Source: Phycobacter azelaicus
GTDB lineage: Bacteria > Pseudomonadota > Alphaproteobacteria > Rhodobacterales > Rhodobacteraceae
Direction of reading: 5' to 3'
Assembly (NCBI RefSeq): GCF_014884385.1
Contig: NZ_WKFH01000001.1
Span: 89,589-153,588, forward strand
DNA length: 64,000 nt
The translations under genes were made by a program, and so were the position numbers. This document shows, in pieces, positions 56,542-64,000 of the stretch. Below the pieces are notes generated by a model that saw nothing but the letters and a program-made list of their open reading frames with translations, was not told the origin of the DNA and ran no database searches. The first letter of the stretch is position 1; each line of letters starts with the position of its first letter.

Positions 56542-57741
56542 ATGGATGATCGTAACGTTGGATACGCGCAAGGCATAGGCTCTTCCGACATCGGAGCATT
56601 TGCCGACAATCTGGCTGAATCTTTGGATCGCCAGATGAAGATCGCTTTCGAGCCCGAAGAACGAAAGTCCCTGCGCCGATTCAGTTCTACCGAAGTTGCC
56701 AGCCTCCTGCGCGTTAGCACATCTAACCTGCGCAACCGGCACAAGGACGGCAGCTTCCCGGAAGTTCATACAGACAACCGCGGACACCGGTTCTACACAG
56801 CCCAAGAGATCGATAAGCTGCGCGACATTCTGGGGCGCACCGGAAAGAACGCAGAAAGCTACCGCCCCGGTCGACGTGAAGGCGATCGTCTCCAGGTGAT
56901 ATCTGTCGTCAATTTCAAAGGCGGATCGTCAAAAACAACAGCAACGATCCATCTTGCACAACGGTATGCTTTGCGAGGTTACCGAGTGTTGGTCTTGGAT
57001 CTCGATCCGCAGGCAAGTTTGACCACCTTTTTCGGCTTTCGGCCAGAGCTCGAGTTCGCCGAAGGCGGCACAATCTATGATGCCCTGAGATATGAGGAAC
57101 AAGTTCCGCTCTCAGCCGTCATCCAAAAAACCTACTTCCATAAGCTCGATATGGTCCCAGCGGGCCTGATGCTCTCGGAATACGAAACTGAGACGGCAAA
57201 CGCCCTCGCCCGCCGGGTGCAACCCATATTTGCGGAGCGTCTTGCCTTAGCGCTTGAGGAAGTAGAGGCGAATTACGACATCGTTCTGATCGACTGCCCA
57301 CCTCAACTTGGCTTTCTGACCCTAACGGCGTTGGCAGCCTCGACGGGACTCCTAGTAACGGTCGTGCCTGGCATGCTCGACATTGCTTCAATGAGCCAGT
57401 TCCTGAAACTTGCTTCGGAAACGGTAAAGGCTGTCGAAGAAGCCATTGGCAGGCGCGTTACATGGGACTTCGTAAAGTTCTTGATCACGAGATACGAGCC
57501 GTCGGACGGGCCTCAGACCCAGATGGCGGGCTACCTGAGATCGATCTTGGCCGGACAGGTCATGACTGAGCCAATGCTGAAATCTACAGCAATCTCGGAC
57601 GCCGGTATGACCCAGCAAACCGTCTACGAAGTTGATCCGAGCCAATTCATTAGAAAAACGATTGATCGCGCTCTGACCAGCGTGAATGGCGTTGGAGATG
57701 AGTTGGAACAGACAATCCAAATGGCATGGGGGCGTCGCTGA
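56542..57741 (+). CDS. repA: plasmid partitioning ATPase RepA (ParA family)
   Basis: A 399-residue protein with an N-terminal HTH region (FSSTEVASLLRVSTSNLRNRHKDG), deviant Walker A VVNFKGGSSKTTATIHLAQ, LDLDPQASLTTFFG and LIDCPPQLGFLTL (Walker B). The size and N-terminal HTH match RepA of repABC plasmids. It segregates the plasmid and represses repABC. Its stop overlaps the repB start (TGATG). Confidence 0.95.
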   Translation: MDDRNVGYAQGIGSSDIGAFADNLAESLDRQMKIAFEPEERKSLRRFSSTEVASLLRVSTSNLRNRHKDGSFPEVHTDNRGHRFYTAQEIDKLRDILGRTGKNAESYRPGRREGDRLQVISVVNFKGGSSKTTATIHLAQRYALRGYRVLVLDLDPQASLTTFFGFRPELEFAEGGTIYDALRYEEQVPLSAVIQKTYFHKLDMVPAGLMLSEYETETANALARRVQPIFAERLALALEEVEANYDIVLIDCPPQLGFLTLTALAASTGLLVTVVPGMLDIASMSQFLKLASETVKAVEEAIGRRVTWDFVKFLITRYEPSDGPQTQMAGYLRSILAGQVMTEPMLKSTAISDAGMTQQTVYEVDPSQFIRKTIDRALTSVNGVGDELEQTIQMAWGRR

Positions 57742-58709
57742 TGGCCCGAAATATCTTCAATCAGCCTCCAAAGGACGAGAAGGAGAGCGCGGCCCCCTCC
57801 CCTACCCCGCCAAAAGCAGCAAAACTGCCAGGATCTGTTGGCGGATTGCGCGACTCTTTGCGCGAGATTACCGCGAATTCGATCCGTGACATCGAGCCCG
57901 ATCAGATTGACATGGATGGTCTGCGCGATCGGTTGGTGCTGGAGGATTCCAGTATTGATGAGTTGGCCGAAAGCATTCGCAAGCATGGGCAACAAGTACC
58001 AATTATGGTCCGTCCATCAGCGCAACCGGACAGATACCGTATCATCTACGGACGACGCAGGCTCGCAGCGATCCGCATGGTCGGCGGAACGGTCAAGGCG
58101 ATCGTTCGAAGCCTGGATGACGACGCATCTCTGATCGCACAGGGCCAAGAGAACAACCTCCGACTAGACCCGTCTTTCATTGAGAAATCTCTTTTTATCA
58201 AAGAGATGCAGGAATCAGGTTACAAGCCAAACGTCATTCAGGATGCTCTCGGCTTGACACGGCAGGGCGTGTCCAATCATCGCGTCGTCATAGAGCAACT
58301 GCCAGAAGGGCTTGTACAGCTGATCGGGCCGGCACATGGCATCGGACGACGGCAATGGGGTGACCTGGCCGCTTTGTCGAAAAAGATAGATCTGGTGAAC
58401 ACAGCCAAAGAGGTGATCGCCGCCCTGCCCGACGACACTCCAAGCGCGGATAAGTTTCAGGCAGTCTACTCGGCTTGCTCGAACAAGGCGCGTAGCGACA
58501 AGAAGCAAGCCAACCGCAGCCTAACGTCCGTTGTCAAAGATGGGGACGGTAGCTCTGTGGGAACGCTGACAGTCGACCAGAAAACGATCGCTATCAAGAT
58601 CACCAAGAAGGACAACCCAGAATTCGGCCAATGGATCGAAGAGCGCGCGGAGGCAGCGCTTTTGAAGCTCTTCGAACAGTGGCGGAATGAGAGCGGCTCT
58701 GGGTCCTAA
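57741..58709 (+). CDS. repB: plasmid partitioning protein RepB (ParB family)
   Basis: About 322 residues starting MARNIFNQPPKDEKES. A ParB N-terminal domain has GQQVPIMVRPSAQPDRYRIIYGRRRLAAI and LIAQGQENNLRLDPSFIEKSLF, followed by the HTH (YKPNVIQDALGLTRQGVSNHRVVIEQLPEGL). It binds centromere-like palindromes, of which two candidates lie just after repC. Confidence 0.94.
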   Translation: MARNIFNQPPKDEKESAAPSPTPPKAAKLPGSVGGLRDSLREITANSIRDIEPDQIDMDGLRDRLVLEDSSIDELAESIRKHGQQVPIMVRPSAQPDRYRIIYGRRRLAAIRMVGGTVKAIVRSLDDDASLIAQGQENNLRLDPSFIEKSLFIKEMQESGYKPNVIQDALGLTRQGVSNHRVVIEQLPEGLVQLIGPAHGIGRRQWGDLAALSKKIDLVNTAKEVIAALPDDTPSADKFQAVYSACSNKARSDKKQANRSLTSVVKDGDGSSVGTLTVDQKTIAIKITKKDNPEFGQWIEERAEAALLKLFEQWRNESGSGS

Positions 58710-58819
58710 GCCCCGAGCCACACAGAGTAACTCGAGCAGAGGAGAAAAGCGAAGACCAGAAAGAAAAGAGCCCCCCAAAGTTTCCCCTGGAGAGCCCTCA
58801 TCATTCGATTAGCACTCAT
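58706..58819 (-). CDS. possible 37-residue hydrophobic peptide antisense in repB-repC gap
   Basis: ATG at 58819 is preceded by GGAGG at 10 nt. The product starts MSANRMMRALQGKLWGALFF, continues as a hydrophobic LVFAFLLCSSYSVWLGA and stops overlapping the repB stop codon. Charge followed by one membrane helix is the look of a type I toxin peptide. The gap is also where repABC plasmids encode the antisense ctRNA that controls repC. The peptide may be a chance frame within that RNA, or a real product. Confidence 0.4.
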   Translation of the reverse strand: MSANRMMRALQGKLWGALFFLVFAFLLCSSYSVWLGA

Positions 58820-58949
58820 GATGTAGCAACCTCCAGCAAACCGGTCAAGAGTCACCGATTCGGTGGACGGGTTTTTATTGCCTTTTTCTGAGCGAAATCT
58901 CGGGAAGAGACTGGGAAGTTGTGGGCCGAACGGTCGTCGTGAAGAAACC
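58710..58949 (-). ncRNA. expected location of repABC antisense ctRNA
   Basis: The 240-bp repB-repC gap of repABC plasmids usually encodes a roughly 50-nt antisense RNA, read opposite to repC, that lowers RepC synthesis. I did not identify its promoter or terminator with certainty, so the RNA is assigned by position only; its ends are unknown. Confidence 0.4.
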
Positions 58950-60005
58950 ATGGCATTTACAAAACTATCGATCAGAACCGCTGATGCTGATGCATCACGC
59001 GGCTCAATTTCTGCGGCTGAAACCGACATCTGGACCATCTTCAGGGCACTAAGAGATGCACGTAGCGTATTCGGTCTGCGTCCTGGCCATATCCAAACAC
59101 TTCAAGCCATGCTCAGTTTCTTGAAGCCCGGCCATGGCGAAACGGTTTTCGCGTCCAACGACTCGATTTGCCAGCGCGTCGGCGGAATCGACGAACGGAC
59201 ACTCCGCAGGCACATCAACCGCTTCGTCGAACTCGGGTTCATCAAACGCAATGACAGCTCGAACAGAAAGCGCTACCGCGTTCGCTCATCCAGCGGGGAA
59301 TGCATCAGCTATGGACTGTCTCTAACCCCCCTCCTCCAACGTGCGAGCGAGCTTATCGCCATCGCACATGAGATGGAAAATAACCGGCGGGATCGGATAT
59401 TTGTCCGCAAACAGATCCTGACAAAGCTCGCCCATTTGGAAGAGCATGATCCCAGCAACACATTCATCAACCACGCACGGAGAGCTCTACGCAGGAAGCT
59501 GAGCCTTACCGAATACCACGCGCTGCTCGCCGACACGGACAAAGAATGCCAGACTTTGTATACCCCAGATAACCCACCAGAAACTGTGGAGTTGCCCGCC
59601 AATGACGGACAAACTGTCCGGCACCAATCTATGTCTGAAGAAGAAAAAAAAGATTTAGATAGCAACACAGGCAATGAAGCTCTGAAACCAGACTTGCTAA
59701 CCTCAGTCTGCGATCAAGCGACATCGTTCTCCACAGAGAGACTTAGAGACTGGTTGGACATTGAAAACCATGCTCGAACTCTTGCACCCATGATGGGGAT
59801 TCACCCAGAAACATTTGAGAAAGCCAAGAATGCAGTAGGAGCTCAGAAAGCGTCATGCGCGATCTTCATCATGCTACAACTTGGACAACGCATCAGGGAT
59901 TTTGGAGCGTACTTTCACAGTATCACCTTGGGCCAACGTCAAGACCAGTTTGATCCAGTGGCTTTGATCAAGCGTCTATCCAAAACTGCTATGCAAACCG
60001 CCTAG
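58950..60005 (+). CDS. repC: replication initiator RepC
   Basis: About 351 residues from ATG 58950 (MAFTKLSIRTADADASRGS); an ATG-less extension upstream to 58863 is not family-like. The N-terminal winged-helix part (FGLRPGHIQTLQAMLSFLK, FASNDSICQRVGGIDERTLRRHINRFVELGFIKR) matches RepC. The C-terminal RepC domain has LAPMMGIHPETFEKAKNAVGAQKASCAIFIMLQLGQRI and FGAYFHSITLGQR. It initiates replication, with the origin normally inside the AT-rich middle of repC. Confidence 0.94.
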   Translation: MAFTKLSIRTADADASRGSISAAETDIWTIFRALRDARSVFGLRPGHIQTLQAMLSFLKPGHGETVFASNDSICQRVGGIDERTLRRHINRFVELGFIKRNDSSNRKRYRVRSSSGECISYGLSLTPLLQRASELIAIAHEMENNRRDRIFVRKQILTKLAHLEEHDPSNTFINHARRALRRKLSLTEYHALLADTDKECQTLYTPDNPPETVELPANDGQTVRHQSMSEEEKKDLDSNTGNEALKPDLLTSVCDQATSFSTERLRDWLDIENHARTLAPMMGIHPETFEKAKNAVGAQKASCAIFIMLQLGQRIRDFGAYFHSITLGQRQDQFDPVALIKRLSKTAMQTA

Positions 60006-60006
60006 T

Positions 60007-60022
60007 GTCCACCGCGGTGGAC
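60007..60022. repeat. candidate RepB centromere (parS) site 1
   Basis: Perfect 16-bp palindrome GTCCACCGCGGTGGAC, two bases after the repC stop codon. It differs from the rhizobial GTTnnnnGCnnnnAAC consensus but keeps the central-GC, 16-bp palindromic form. Confidence 0.7.
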
Positions 60023-60139
60023 GTCTGGCCATCAACTAGTCCAATGACGCGCGGTCTCGCCACATGCATCAAAGCGACAGAGCCAAATTCCACTAGGGCG
60101 ATACTACACAGTCAATCCATGTACCTCCGACCCGCCGAT

Positions 60140-60155
60140 GTCCACCGCGGTGGAC
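60140..60155. repeat. candidate RepB centromere (parS) site 2
   Basis: It is the same perfect 16-bp palindrome, 133 bp from the first, extended here to 18 bp (TGTCCACC...GGTGGACA). Two copies downstream of repC support a centromere role. Confidence 0.7.
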
Positions 60156-60172
60156 AGATCCGGCACCAAGTC

Positions 60173-60691
60173 TCACAACTCACATGCGCGACAGCCGCTT
60201 TTCGTCATCCACCACTTCCAAAGAACCCTTGTTGGCAGTCCAGGCCCACAGGACGATGTTGAAGTCCGTTGATGACGCACCTTCGCAAAGCTTTGGATCA
60301 GAAGCCCCGCAAACCGATCTGCTATAAGGGCGCGTGCTAGCTCCTGTGTCGGTACCAATTGGCCATCGAGCATCTTCATGCGCCATGCAGAGTCGGCAAG
60401 CATCGCCTCGGTCACACCATACCGTTCGAGCTTGTCCTGATCGCGGGTATCGAAAATAGGCCCAAGGTCGGCTTTGTAGGACACCAGGATCGTGGGTTGC
60501 AGGCTGCCTACCTGGTTGGCTTCTCTAAGAGCGGTCGCGGGATCCAGCGAGGTGTAGAGGGCAGGGGTGCCCTTGGCGTTAAAGCGCCCTCCATAGAGTT
60601 CAGCGCCTCGTCCGGACAGAGGTTCACGCGCATAGACCGGGTTCAGGGCGCGATAGAGTGGCCCTGTGTAGCGTCCATCTTTCAACGGCAT
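60173..60691 (-). pseudogene. RES-domain toxin, frameshifted near its C-terminus
   Basis: The frame starts MPLKDGRYTGPLYRALNPVYAREPLSGRGAELYGGRFN (RES domain Arg and Tyr), then ALYTSLDPATALRE. It is normal to GLLIQSFAK, after which it changes to VRHQRTSTSSCG. The expected ending, GASSTDFNIVLWAWTANKGS then LEVVDDEKRLSRM, is in another frame. One G missing from GGGTGCG near 60280 explains it. RES toxins degrade NAD+. The last roughly 35 residues, including the conserved LW segment, are lost, so the toxin is probably inactive unless the deletion is a sequencing error. Confidence 0.85.
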
Positions 60692-61041
60692 CAGGCAAAG
60701 ACGCCCGCATCGACCGCATCGATGTATTCCAGAACTTGCTGAGCTTTGCCTTCCTGCACCAGCTGCATGGCTGTCCGGCCATCAAAGCCGGGCAGGGGCT
60801 CTGACCGGTACCATGCATAGGCCATCAGTTCCGAGCCGAAGCGGGGCTCAACTTTGTTCAGCACCTCTACCAATTCGCGCAGGCGGCGCTGCGTCTTGTC
60901 CGAACCGATGCGGGCTCGCCTCTGCAACGCGTCTTTGCCCAAGCCGACGGTCAATGCGATCTCTTCTGCTGATGTGCGTAGCACCGCGGCGATCTTGCGC
61001 GGTTCGAATTGCCCAGCTTCAGCAAAGTTCGTGATGTGCAT
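60691..61041 (-). CDS. Xre/MbcA/ParS-type antitoxin
   Basis: A 116-residue protein with an HTH-like N-terminal part (PRKIAAVLRTSAEEIALTVGLGKDALQRR) and the toxin-binding MbcA/ParS/Xre C-terminal domain (VEPRFGSELMAYAWYRSEPLPGFDGRTAMQLVQEGKAQQVLEYIDAVDAGVFA). It overlaps the RES toxin start by one base, the normal RES-Xre operon order. It should neutralise the toxin and repress its promoter upstream. Confidence 0.9.
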   Translation of the reverse strand: MHITNFAEAGQFEPRKIAAVLRTSAEEIALTVGLGKDALQRRARIGSDKTQRRLRELVEVLNKVEPRFGSELMAYAWYRSEPLPGFDGRTAMQLVQEGKAQQVLEYIDAVDAGVFA

Positions 61042-61500
61042 GATCTATGCTCCTACGGTGATACTGACGGTATATAGCGGCAACATCGCTGAAATTCAAG
61101 CTGACAGGAGGCGCTGCGCCTTCGTTTCCCGTGCTTATCCGTAACGCTGCAGTGCTCTGAACGAAGCAAATCCTGATCTTTGGGCCTGAGAGGTCACCGT
61201 TGGAGCGCTTTTGCCGATCGAGAACGTCAGATAAGCTATTGATAATATGAGAAAGACTGCAGCAGTCGGGCCGGAGTTGCCGATATGGCTTGCCGATCTT
61301 GGATCGAAACCGCCACTTACTGCATGCCGTCACTGGGGTCCGCGGTGGTGTCGGACCCTCGGCCGTTACCCCGGACCAGTTGGCTGCTGAAAAGTAAAAG
61401 TGTCCTTCGGGTTTTGTGACTGACGGATGAGGGCCTTTGGGGTCCCTCGGATGGGTCCGGACCGGATTCCGGTCTGTCTTTCCTAATGAAGGGCATTCTA
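61042..61500. other. intergenic region upstream of toxin-antitoxin genes
   Basis: About 460 bp. The part next to 61042 should contain the toxin-antitoxin promoter. Palindromic bits such as GACCGGATTCCGGTC occur near 61450-61466. No gene is convincing. Confidence 0.4.
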
Positions 61501-61866
61501 ATGGAAACAGGTGTCTTGCGCGTGCTCCGCACAACCGCCGCCTCCTGGTGGCGGCATAGAGAGCTGCGCAGAACTGGCCATACGGCGCTATCGCGGCAAC
61601 TCGAGCGCGAGACCGTCCTGCGCGATCTTGGCTACCTCAGGCCGGCGGCATTATTGCCAAACGCGCATGTGATCTGCGGGGAGGGTGGGACGTTCCTTCA
61701 TCTCGGCTGGACCACAGTGTCGACTTTCGCGCCGATCGAACGCTTTCCCCTTGGCCGCTCTTGCGGTCGCACGAGGGACCCCGTTCATCGATATCCGACC
61801 CGTCACCGATGTTATCGCATTCGCGAACTTGCCGCGGGTGGCGCGGGACAGATCTGTCGATCCTGA
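61501..61866 (+). CDS. hypothetical protein, DUF1127-like N-terminus, uncertain
   Basis: From ATG 61501 the product begins METGVLRVLRTTAASWWRHRELRRTGHTALSRQLERETVLRDLGY, an amphipathic Arg-rich helix pair resembling DUF1127-type small proteins. Sequence after about residue 55 looks like a wrong-frame read (Arg/His/Cys-rich), so the natural gene may end or be frame-broken there. No function is assigned. Confidence 0.3.
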   Translation: METGVLRVLRTTAASWWRHRELRRTGHTALSRQLERETVLRDLGYLRPAALLPNAHVICGEGGTFLHLGWTTVSTFAPIERFPLGRSCGRTRDPVHRYPTRHRCYRIRELAAGGAGQICRS

Positions 61867-62012
61867 CCTTTCAGGTGCCGGCAGGTGCGTCTCGCTGACC
61901 ACCTACATCGACACGGTCGAGCGGCTCGGCGCGAGGATCGTCAACGATCCGCGGCCCCGTCAGTCAATCTGATCACCACTCCCTCTCACAAACATTCGAA
62001 AGGAGGCCAGCC

Positions 62013-62983
62013 ATGGCCCGATCCCCCACGCCCAAATTCGATGCCTCCGAGGTCATCACAAACGAATCATCCGCATCATCGAGCGCGGCGTCCTGCCGTG
62101 GCGCAAGCCCTGGACCGCAGGCGGCAGCTCACGCCCCCTGCGCGTGGGCGGCGAACCCTACCAGGGGGTGAACAACTTCCTGCTGACGATGCGGACCGTG
62201 ATGGCGGGCCACAGCTCTCCCTTCTGGATGACCTCTGCCTCAGGCCAATGCGTTGGACGCAAAGGTCCGCAAGGGCGAGAATCCTCTGTCGTCGTCTATT
62301 ACGGCCAAAGCCGGAAAGACGCGGGCGGCGAGGACGACCGCAGCGATGGCGATGATCGCTCCGAGGAAGCCCGCATCTTCCGCTTCCAGAAATCCTACCG
62401 CGTGTTCAATGCCTGCCAGATCGATGGCCTGCCCGACAGCTTCTTCCCCAGACCGGAGCCCGCGCCCGAGCATCCGCCGTCCGAGCCCATCCCGCACATG
62501 CAGGCGTTTTTCGATGCCATCGACATCACGACCGTCTTCACGGGCACGGAGGCGTACTATTTGCCCCCCGTGGACAAGGTCTACATGCCATCCATCACGC
62601 GGTTCCAGGACCCGCGCAATTTCTACGGGGTCTGGGCGCATGAGCTGGCCCATGCCACGAAGGCCCGGCATCGACTGAACCGTGATTTCGGGTTCTCGAA
62701 GTTTGGCAACACCTCTTACGCGCGCGAGGAGATCGTCGCGGAATTGACCTCGGTGTTCCTGGGTCAGACGCTCGGCTTTACGGCGCATACGCTCGAGATG
62801 AATGCTGCCTACCTCCATAACTGGTTGCGCGTTCTTCGGTCGGACAAGGGTGCGATCTTCAAGCACGCCGCGGATGCGCAGCGCGCCTGTGATTACCTGA
62901 TCGCCAGATCGGAGGCGGGCAGGGCAGGGGCCGAGCCAAGGCCGCCTGACCACAGGGAGAACGGAGACGCCCATGTCACGTAA
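62013..62983 (+). pseudogene. ardC: ArdC-like antirestriction protein with several small frameshifts
   Basis: The start ATG 62013 follows AAAGGAGG. The product begins MARSPTPKFDASEVITN, then a missing base near 62061 changes frame. The continuing sequence RIIRIIERGVLPWRKPWTAG and PYQGVNNFLLTMRT is typical of ArdC (ssDNA-binding N-terminal domain). A +1 near 62232 and a -1 near 62281 replace about 17 residues with SASGQCVGRKG-type sequence. The rest is normal: QKSYRVFNACQIDGLPDSFFP and the zincin motif WAHELAHATKARHRLNR (HELxH). It protects incoming plasmid DNA in conjugation. Confidence 0.85.
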
Positions 62984-63243
62984 GGAACCCAAGACGCTGC
63001 GGGTGGCCGGGCTCCGCCCGTTCTTGCCTCAAACTGTCCCCGGACAGTTTGCCGCTTCGCGGACCAGCGCGAACTCAAAGATGGCCGCCGCAAGATCATC
63101 ACCTTCAAACGCGGTGCCTATTGGTGGAGCCCGTCCGAGGGCGCTTACCCGCTCTCGGCGGCACTCGAGAGCATCACGGACCAAGGCGGCTGGATCGAAA
63201 CCATCCCCAACCCGAATTACAGACCCAAGCGATTGTTCGGTAG
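62973..63243 (+). pseudogene. conserved plasmid protein (DUF6117-like) split by a palindromic insert
   Basis: It starts MSRKEPKTLRVAGLRPF, overlapping the ardC end. After a 35-bp insert the matching frame continues ADQRELKDGRRKIITFKRG and AYWWSPSEGAYPLSAALESI, then TDQGGWIETIPNPNYRPKRLFG. Thirty-five is not a multiple of three, so the gene is broken. The family name is a tentative recollection; function unknown. It typically follows ardC on such plasmids. Confidence 0.65.
63024..63058. repeat. 35-bp palindromic insert in plasmid gene
   Basis: Stem AAACTGTCC (63031-63039) and GGACAGTTT (63042-63050) with flanks TTGCC and GCCGCTTC. TTC stands on both sides, which may be a 3-bp target duplication. 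Its removal rejoins the coding sequence RPF-ADQREL. Confidence 0.72.
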
Positions 63244-63330
63244 GGCCCCTTCTGCTTCTGTCCTGCCGCCAGGGGAAAAAGAAAAAGCTGGCTTTTGGAA
63301 GGTGTTTCAACTTCTCAAAGGAGCACCCCA

Positions 63331-63715
63331 TGTCCATGACAGGACAACCCCAGACAGACCGCCCTGATCCGAGTGTGATCGCAGCGCAGAACGACGCGTT
63401 TCGCAAGCTCGCGTGCCTCGGTGTGCCAACCGCCCAGTCTATTCAGGGCGCATGCATGTCACCCGCTCAATTATGAATGCCGGTGACGGCTTCATGGCCG
63501 AGGCGGTGAAGGCCACGGGCATGTTCGAGACCTTCGAGCCCGAGAACGATCCCGAAGGATGGCATGATTTCGGCGGTCGAGGTCCGCGGCGAGACCGTGT
63601 TCTGGAAACTGGATTTGTACGAAGCGGATTCCGACTTCCGCTATGGCGCCGAGGCCCCGGACAATCCCGCACCACCATGCGCGTGCTGACCATCATGCTG
63701 GCGCGCGACTGGTAG
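63331..63715 (+). pseudogene. DUF3768 family protein with multiple frameshifts
   Basis: It starts MSMTGQPQTDRPDPSVIAAQNDAFRKLACLGVPTAQSIQG. A base missing near 63450 shifts to the frame RMHVTRSIMNAGDGFMAEAVKATGMFETFEPENDPEGWHDFG. A further 2-nt deletion near 63571 shifts to AVEVRGETVFWKLDLYEADSDFRYGAEAPDNP, and a last change leads to TMRVLTIMLARDW-stop. Taken together these pieces make a complete DUF3768 protein (function unknown, common on rhodobacteral plasmids). Confidence 0.82.
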
Positions 63716-63750
63716 GGCAGGGGACGCCTCCCCTGACATCTCAGACGATG

Positions 63751-63790
63751 AAGGCCCGCTGCCCCCAAAAAGGCAAAGCGGGCCTTTTGT
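63751..63790 (+). terminator. rho-independent terminator after DUF3768 gene
   Basis: AAGGCCCGCT, a 16-nt loop and AGCGGGCCTT form a perfect 10-bp stem followed by TTGT. It ends the ardC-DUF3768 unit before the ParB-like gene. Confidence 0.88.
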
Positions 63791-63869
63791 CGTGGTGATC
63801 CCTGAAGACGGGGATTGGCCGCGCATCTGAATGCGCGGGCCGCTCCAAACCCACCGAAAAGGAAACGCC

Positions 63870-64000
63870 ATGACCACAAGCTTCAAACCCGTCTCCGTCG
63901 CCATCGGCGATCTGGTCTCGCATCCCGCAAATGTGCGCAGCCACTCGCCGGAAACCTATGACCCCGAGAACATCGCGCATCTGAAGGCCAGCATCGCTGT
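63870..64000 (+). CDS. ParB-like nuclease-domain protein, 3' end outside window
   Basis: ATG 63870 has AAAGGAAA upstream. The 43 residues seen (MTTSFKPVSVAIGDLVSHPANVRSHSPETYDPENIAHLKASIA) fit the start of a ParB/sulfiredoxin-type N-terminal domain, as in accessory ParB-like nucleases on alphaproteobacterial plasmids. The gene continues beyond the window. Confidence 0.8.
   Translation, partial: MTTSFKPVSVAIGDLVSHPANVRSHSPETYDPENIAHLKASIA

Noticed and set aside
58706..59038. A 110-residue minus-strand protein spanning the repB-repC gap
   Set aside because: Only the last 37 codons have a good Shine-Dalgarno and start; the upstream part is antisense to the repC 5' end without protein-like features.
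61042..62012. A tRNA or other structured RNA in this sparse region
   Set aside because: No cloverleaf or conserved RNA core was found; palindromic fragments are short and isolated.

Overview
The window looks like part of a repABC-type plasmid from an alphaproteobacterium, most likely a Rhodobacterales (Roseobacter/Paracoccus-like) strain. The evidence is a complete repA-repB-repC cassette, plasmid accessory genes typical of that group (ArdC-like antirestriction protein, DUF3768 protein, ParB-like protein, RES/Xre toxin-antitoxin pair) and many insertion sequences of IS1182, IS3, IS21, ISL3 and Tn3 type. No tRNA, rRNA or CRISPR array was seen. All functions are assigned by reading protein motifs; no database search was possible.

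Layout. 0-1.1 kb: end of an IS1182-type transposase. 1.4-5.6 kb: two L,D-transpeptidases, a small lipoprotein and a Zn/Cd/Pb P-type ATPase. 5.8-10.6 kb: a tightly coupled four-gene operon (PhnE/PhnC/PhnD-like ABC transporter plus a diheme cytochrome-c-peroxidase-like protein) divergent from an MntR-type regulator, with a palindrome between them. 10.8-13 kb: a cobalamin riboswitch followed by cobalt transporter genes cbtB-cbtA and a His-rich exported protein, with a DUF1636 gene upstream. 13.2-19.7 kb: a leftward envelope operon sco-dsbB-dsbA-like-PCuAC-sco-M23 peptidase-DUF411-lspA, whose first gene is cut by an IS3-family element. 19.8-22 kb: its presumed ZntR/CadR/PbrR-like regulator and a transglutaminase-like/CDF transporter pair. 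Four promoters of this metal region share the MerR-family architecture (TTGAAC, 19-bp spacer containing a dyad), so one regulator probably controls metal efflux together with cell-wall and disulfide chemistry.

22.2-25.8 kb is a Tn3-family transposon (tnpR, tnpA, 38-bp inverted repeats). 26.7-39.4 kb, interrupted by IS copies, is a nitrile/amide utilisation region: an FMN-split-barrel protein, a five-gene HAAT-type (branched-chain amino acid/amide) ABC transporter, an IclR regulator, an amidase and a cobalt-type nitrile hydratase (alpha, beta, accessory). The same 15-bp near-palindrome occurs at four promoters here. 39.5-43.3 kb holds a truncated IS21 and an ISL3 element. 43.4-51.8 kb is a very large mercury operon divergent from merR: merT, merP, several small Cys-Cys membrane proteins including MerF, a second flavoprotein disulfide reductase, merA, a patatin-like phospholipase, merB, ccdA and a second MerT-like protein.

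51.8-55 kb: TVP38/TMEM64 membrane protein, an alpha/beta-hydrolase gene broken by an amber codon, and an HTH plasmid protein. 55.3-60.2 kb: serine recombinase and repABC with candidate RepB-binding palindromes after repC. 60.2-64 kb: RES/Xre toxin-antitoxin and several plasmid genes carrying small frameshifts. Two themes run through the window: metals (Zn/Cd/Pb, Mn, Co, Hg, Cu) handled by separate regulated modules, and repeated insertion of short palindromic elements into coding sequences, especially into IS transposase genes.
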